Part shown: in pieces, positions 33,320-34,330 of the stretch | Numbering within the stretch: the stretch's first letter is position 1 | How the letters are laid out: every line of letters begins with the position of its first letter | Assembly: GCA_964542055.1 (NCBI GenBank) | Contig: CAZITB010000012.1 | Coordinates: forward strand, 1 to 34,330 | Direction of reading: 5' to 3' | DNA length: 34,330 nt | DNA from: CAZITB01 sp964542055 | Lineage (GTDB): Bacteria > Planctomycetota > Phycisphaerae > Sedimentisphaerales > CAMDDF01 | The notes under the pieces: model-generated | What the model was told of the DNA's origin: nothing | Databases searched by the model: none | What the model saw: only the letters and a program-made list of their open reading frames with translations | Made by a program: the position numbers and the translations under genes

Positions 33320-34330
33320 GTTTTCGTGTATTATTTATGACCCTGTCAGTCTGCTCAGAAACATCCTGAACATAAGTCGTCGCCATCTTCAAATCAGAAT
33401 GACCAAGAAGCTTTTGAACTGCAAAAGGATCGCCACTTCGTGCTGCTAATGTTGCCGCCGTTCTTCTCAAAGTATAAAAGCCGGTACCCTTTTCTACTTT
33501 GATGTCTGCTTCTCTTAGTAATTTAGAAAAACCTGCACTAATTGAATTATAATTTACCATCTTAGTTGTTCCATCAGGATATTCTTTTCTTACAACACGA
33601 ACATATTTATTACCATAATTCGTTATAAAAACAAGCTCACTTTCTTCGGGTATTTTTTTTAATGAAGTAACAGTTTCATCCCATAAAGGCAAATTCCGGT
33701 CAACACCTGTCTTTGTTCTTGCAAAATGTATTCTTGAATTTTCAAAATCTATATTCTTCCACTCCAACTCTGAACAATCAGTACAGCCAAAACCACAATT
33801 CAAACCAAGCAAAATCATGGCTTTCATTTTATCATGAGCCAAATTAAGAAGTTTTTTTATTTCATTTTCAGTAAAGATTTGTCTTTCCTGTTTAACTGAT
33901 GATATCTTCTTGATCGCCTTGAGATTGGGAATAGAAGCCACAATTTCATTATCGATTGCCCAGTTATACATTGCCTTAAATGCGCTTATGTGATTATTTA
34001 TAGTATTGGGAGCCATTGAAGCTGCCACTAATTTTTTGCGATATTGCTGCAACTGAAATGTAGATATTTCGGAAACTTGGGTATTTACGCCACAAAATTT
34101 TACAAATGGTTTTAACAACCTTGTCTGGTCATAAAGTTGACGATTTTTTATTTCACCGGAATCAACCCTGGACTCCTGATGGTCAAGATATAAATTACAG
34201 AGTACCTTTATTGATATGCCTGCATCAGAAACTGGAGGTTTACCTTCATTCAAATGAAGATAAGATGCTTGTTCCAGATATTTCTCGAGTGCCGACTGTT
34301 TATTTTTACCAAAATAATAAATTTTACCCT
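33297..34330 (-). CDS. Tyrosine recombinase/integrase, partial at window edge
   Basis: The reading frame is open to the right edge, so the true start lies outside the window. The visible N-terminal part includes GKIYYFGKNKQSALEKYLEQ. The SAM-like binding domain includes TINNHISAFKAMYNWAIDNE. The catalytic domain has GFGCTDCSELEW where the first Arg is normally found, then a Lys region (RTKTGVDRNLPLW), TLRRTAATLAARSG, LLGHSDLKMATTYVQ and the predicted nucleophile Tyr in TTYVQ. A GFGxTDC replacement of the first Arg is a feature I recall in planctomycete integrases. It converges on the excisionase gene and probably marks the right end of an integrated element. Confidence 0.85.
   Translation of the reverse strand, partial: GKIYYFGKNKQSALEKYLEQASYLHLNEGKPPVSDAGISIKVLCNLYLDHQESRVDSGEIKNRQLYDQTRLLKPFVKFCGVNTQVSEISTFQLQQYRKKLVAASMAPNTINNHISAFKAMYNWAIDNEIVASIPNLKAIKKISSVKQERQIFTENEIKKLLNLAHDKMKAMILLGLNCGFGCTDCSELEWKNIDFENSRIHFARTKTGVDRNLPLWDETVTSLKKIPEESELVFITNYGNKYVRVVRKEYPDGTTKMVNYNSISAGFSKLLREADIKVEKGTGFYTLRRTAATLAARSGDPFAVQKLLGHSDLKMATTYVQDVSEQTDRVINNTRKLIIQDDF

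Noticed and set aside
1..34330. CRISPR array, tRNA or rRNA genes
   Set aside because: No regularly spaced direct repeats, no cloverleaf sequence and no rRNA-like stretch was seen on reading both strands.

Overview
The window looks like accessory DNA from a low-GC bacterium, probably of the Planctomycetota or a related PVC lineage. That placement rests on remembered family resemblance: the right-edge integrase, the DUF2958 and E2-like proteins, and several small Cys-rich proteins look planctomycete-like. No rRNA, tRNA or housekeeping marker is visible to confirm it. A run of ten Ns at 8804-8813 shows this is a scaffold with an assembly gap, so it may be metagenomic.

Left flank (1-7400). This part holds a RhuM-Fic protein, a decayed group II intron (minus strand), a decayed transposase fragment, and a minus-strand row of poorly known genes: a triple DnaJ-type zinc module, an unknown protein, a DUF2293 protein, an unknown protein likely co-transcribed with a SEC-C protein, then a plus-strand membrane-anchored YbjN-like protein.

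Ubiquitin-like cassette (7481-13961, plus strand). In order it encodes a DUF2958 protein with a novel N-terminus, an unknown 114-residue protein, a gene lost in the assembly gap, a 76-residue ubiquitin/MoaD-like protein, an E2-like protein fused to a Cys-rich zinc domain, a JAMM/MPN+ peptidase and a ThiF/E1-like activating enzyme. A complete chloroplast-like group II intron (about 9893-12278, with its reverse transcriptase) sits exactly between the E2 domain and the zinc domain. Removing it restores one 341-codon reading frame. A strong terminator hairpin lies between the ubiquitin-like gene and the E2 gene, and another ends the operon.

Middle (14436-25775). An archaeal-type tyrosine integrase is followed by a small zinc protein, a two-domain winged-helix protein, a coiled-coil protein and a HerA/FtsK-type ATPase fused to a winged helix and a PD-(D/E)XK nuclease. 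A minus-strand three-gene block follows: a cation-diffusion-facilitator-like membrane domain fused to TPRs, a 69-residue protein, and a DUF4145 protein with three TerB-like repeats. Next is an XRE-HTH/methyltransferase fusion, divergent from the right-hand cassette.

Right cassette (25922-32623, plus strand). Tightly packed genes encode a small membrane protein, a zinc protein, a second HerA/VirD4-like ATPase, a separate membrane-anchored PD-(D/E)XK nuclease, a small membrane protein, a GrpE-like protein, a lid-less Hsp70, a von Willebrand A protein, a YggT-like membrane protein and another membrane protein. It ends with an excisionase-like HTH gene and a tyrosine integrase running off the right edge.

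The likely picture is an integrated element or a stack of elements. Its two most interesting cargoes are an intron-split bacterial ubiquitin-like conjugation pathway and a HerA-nuclease/Hsp70/vWA cassette. Functions are inferred from family resemblance; no searches were run.
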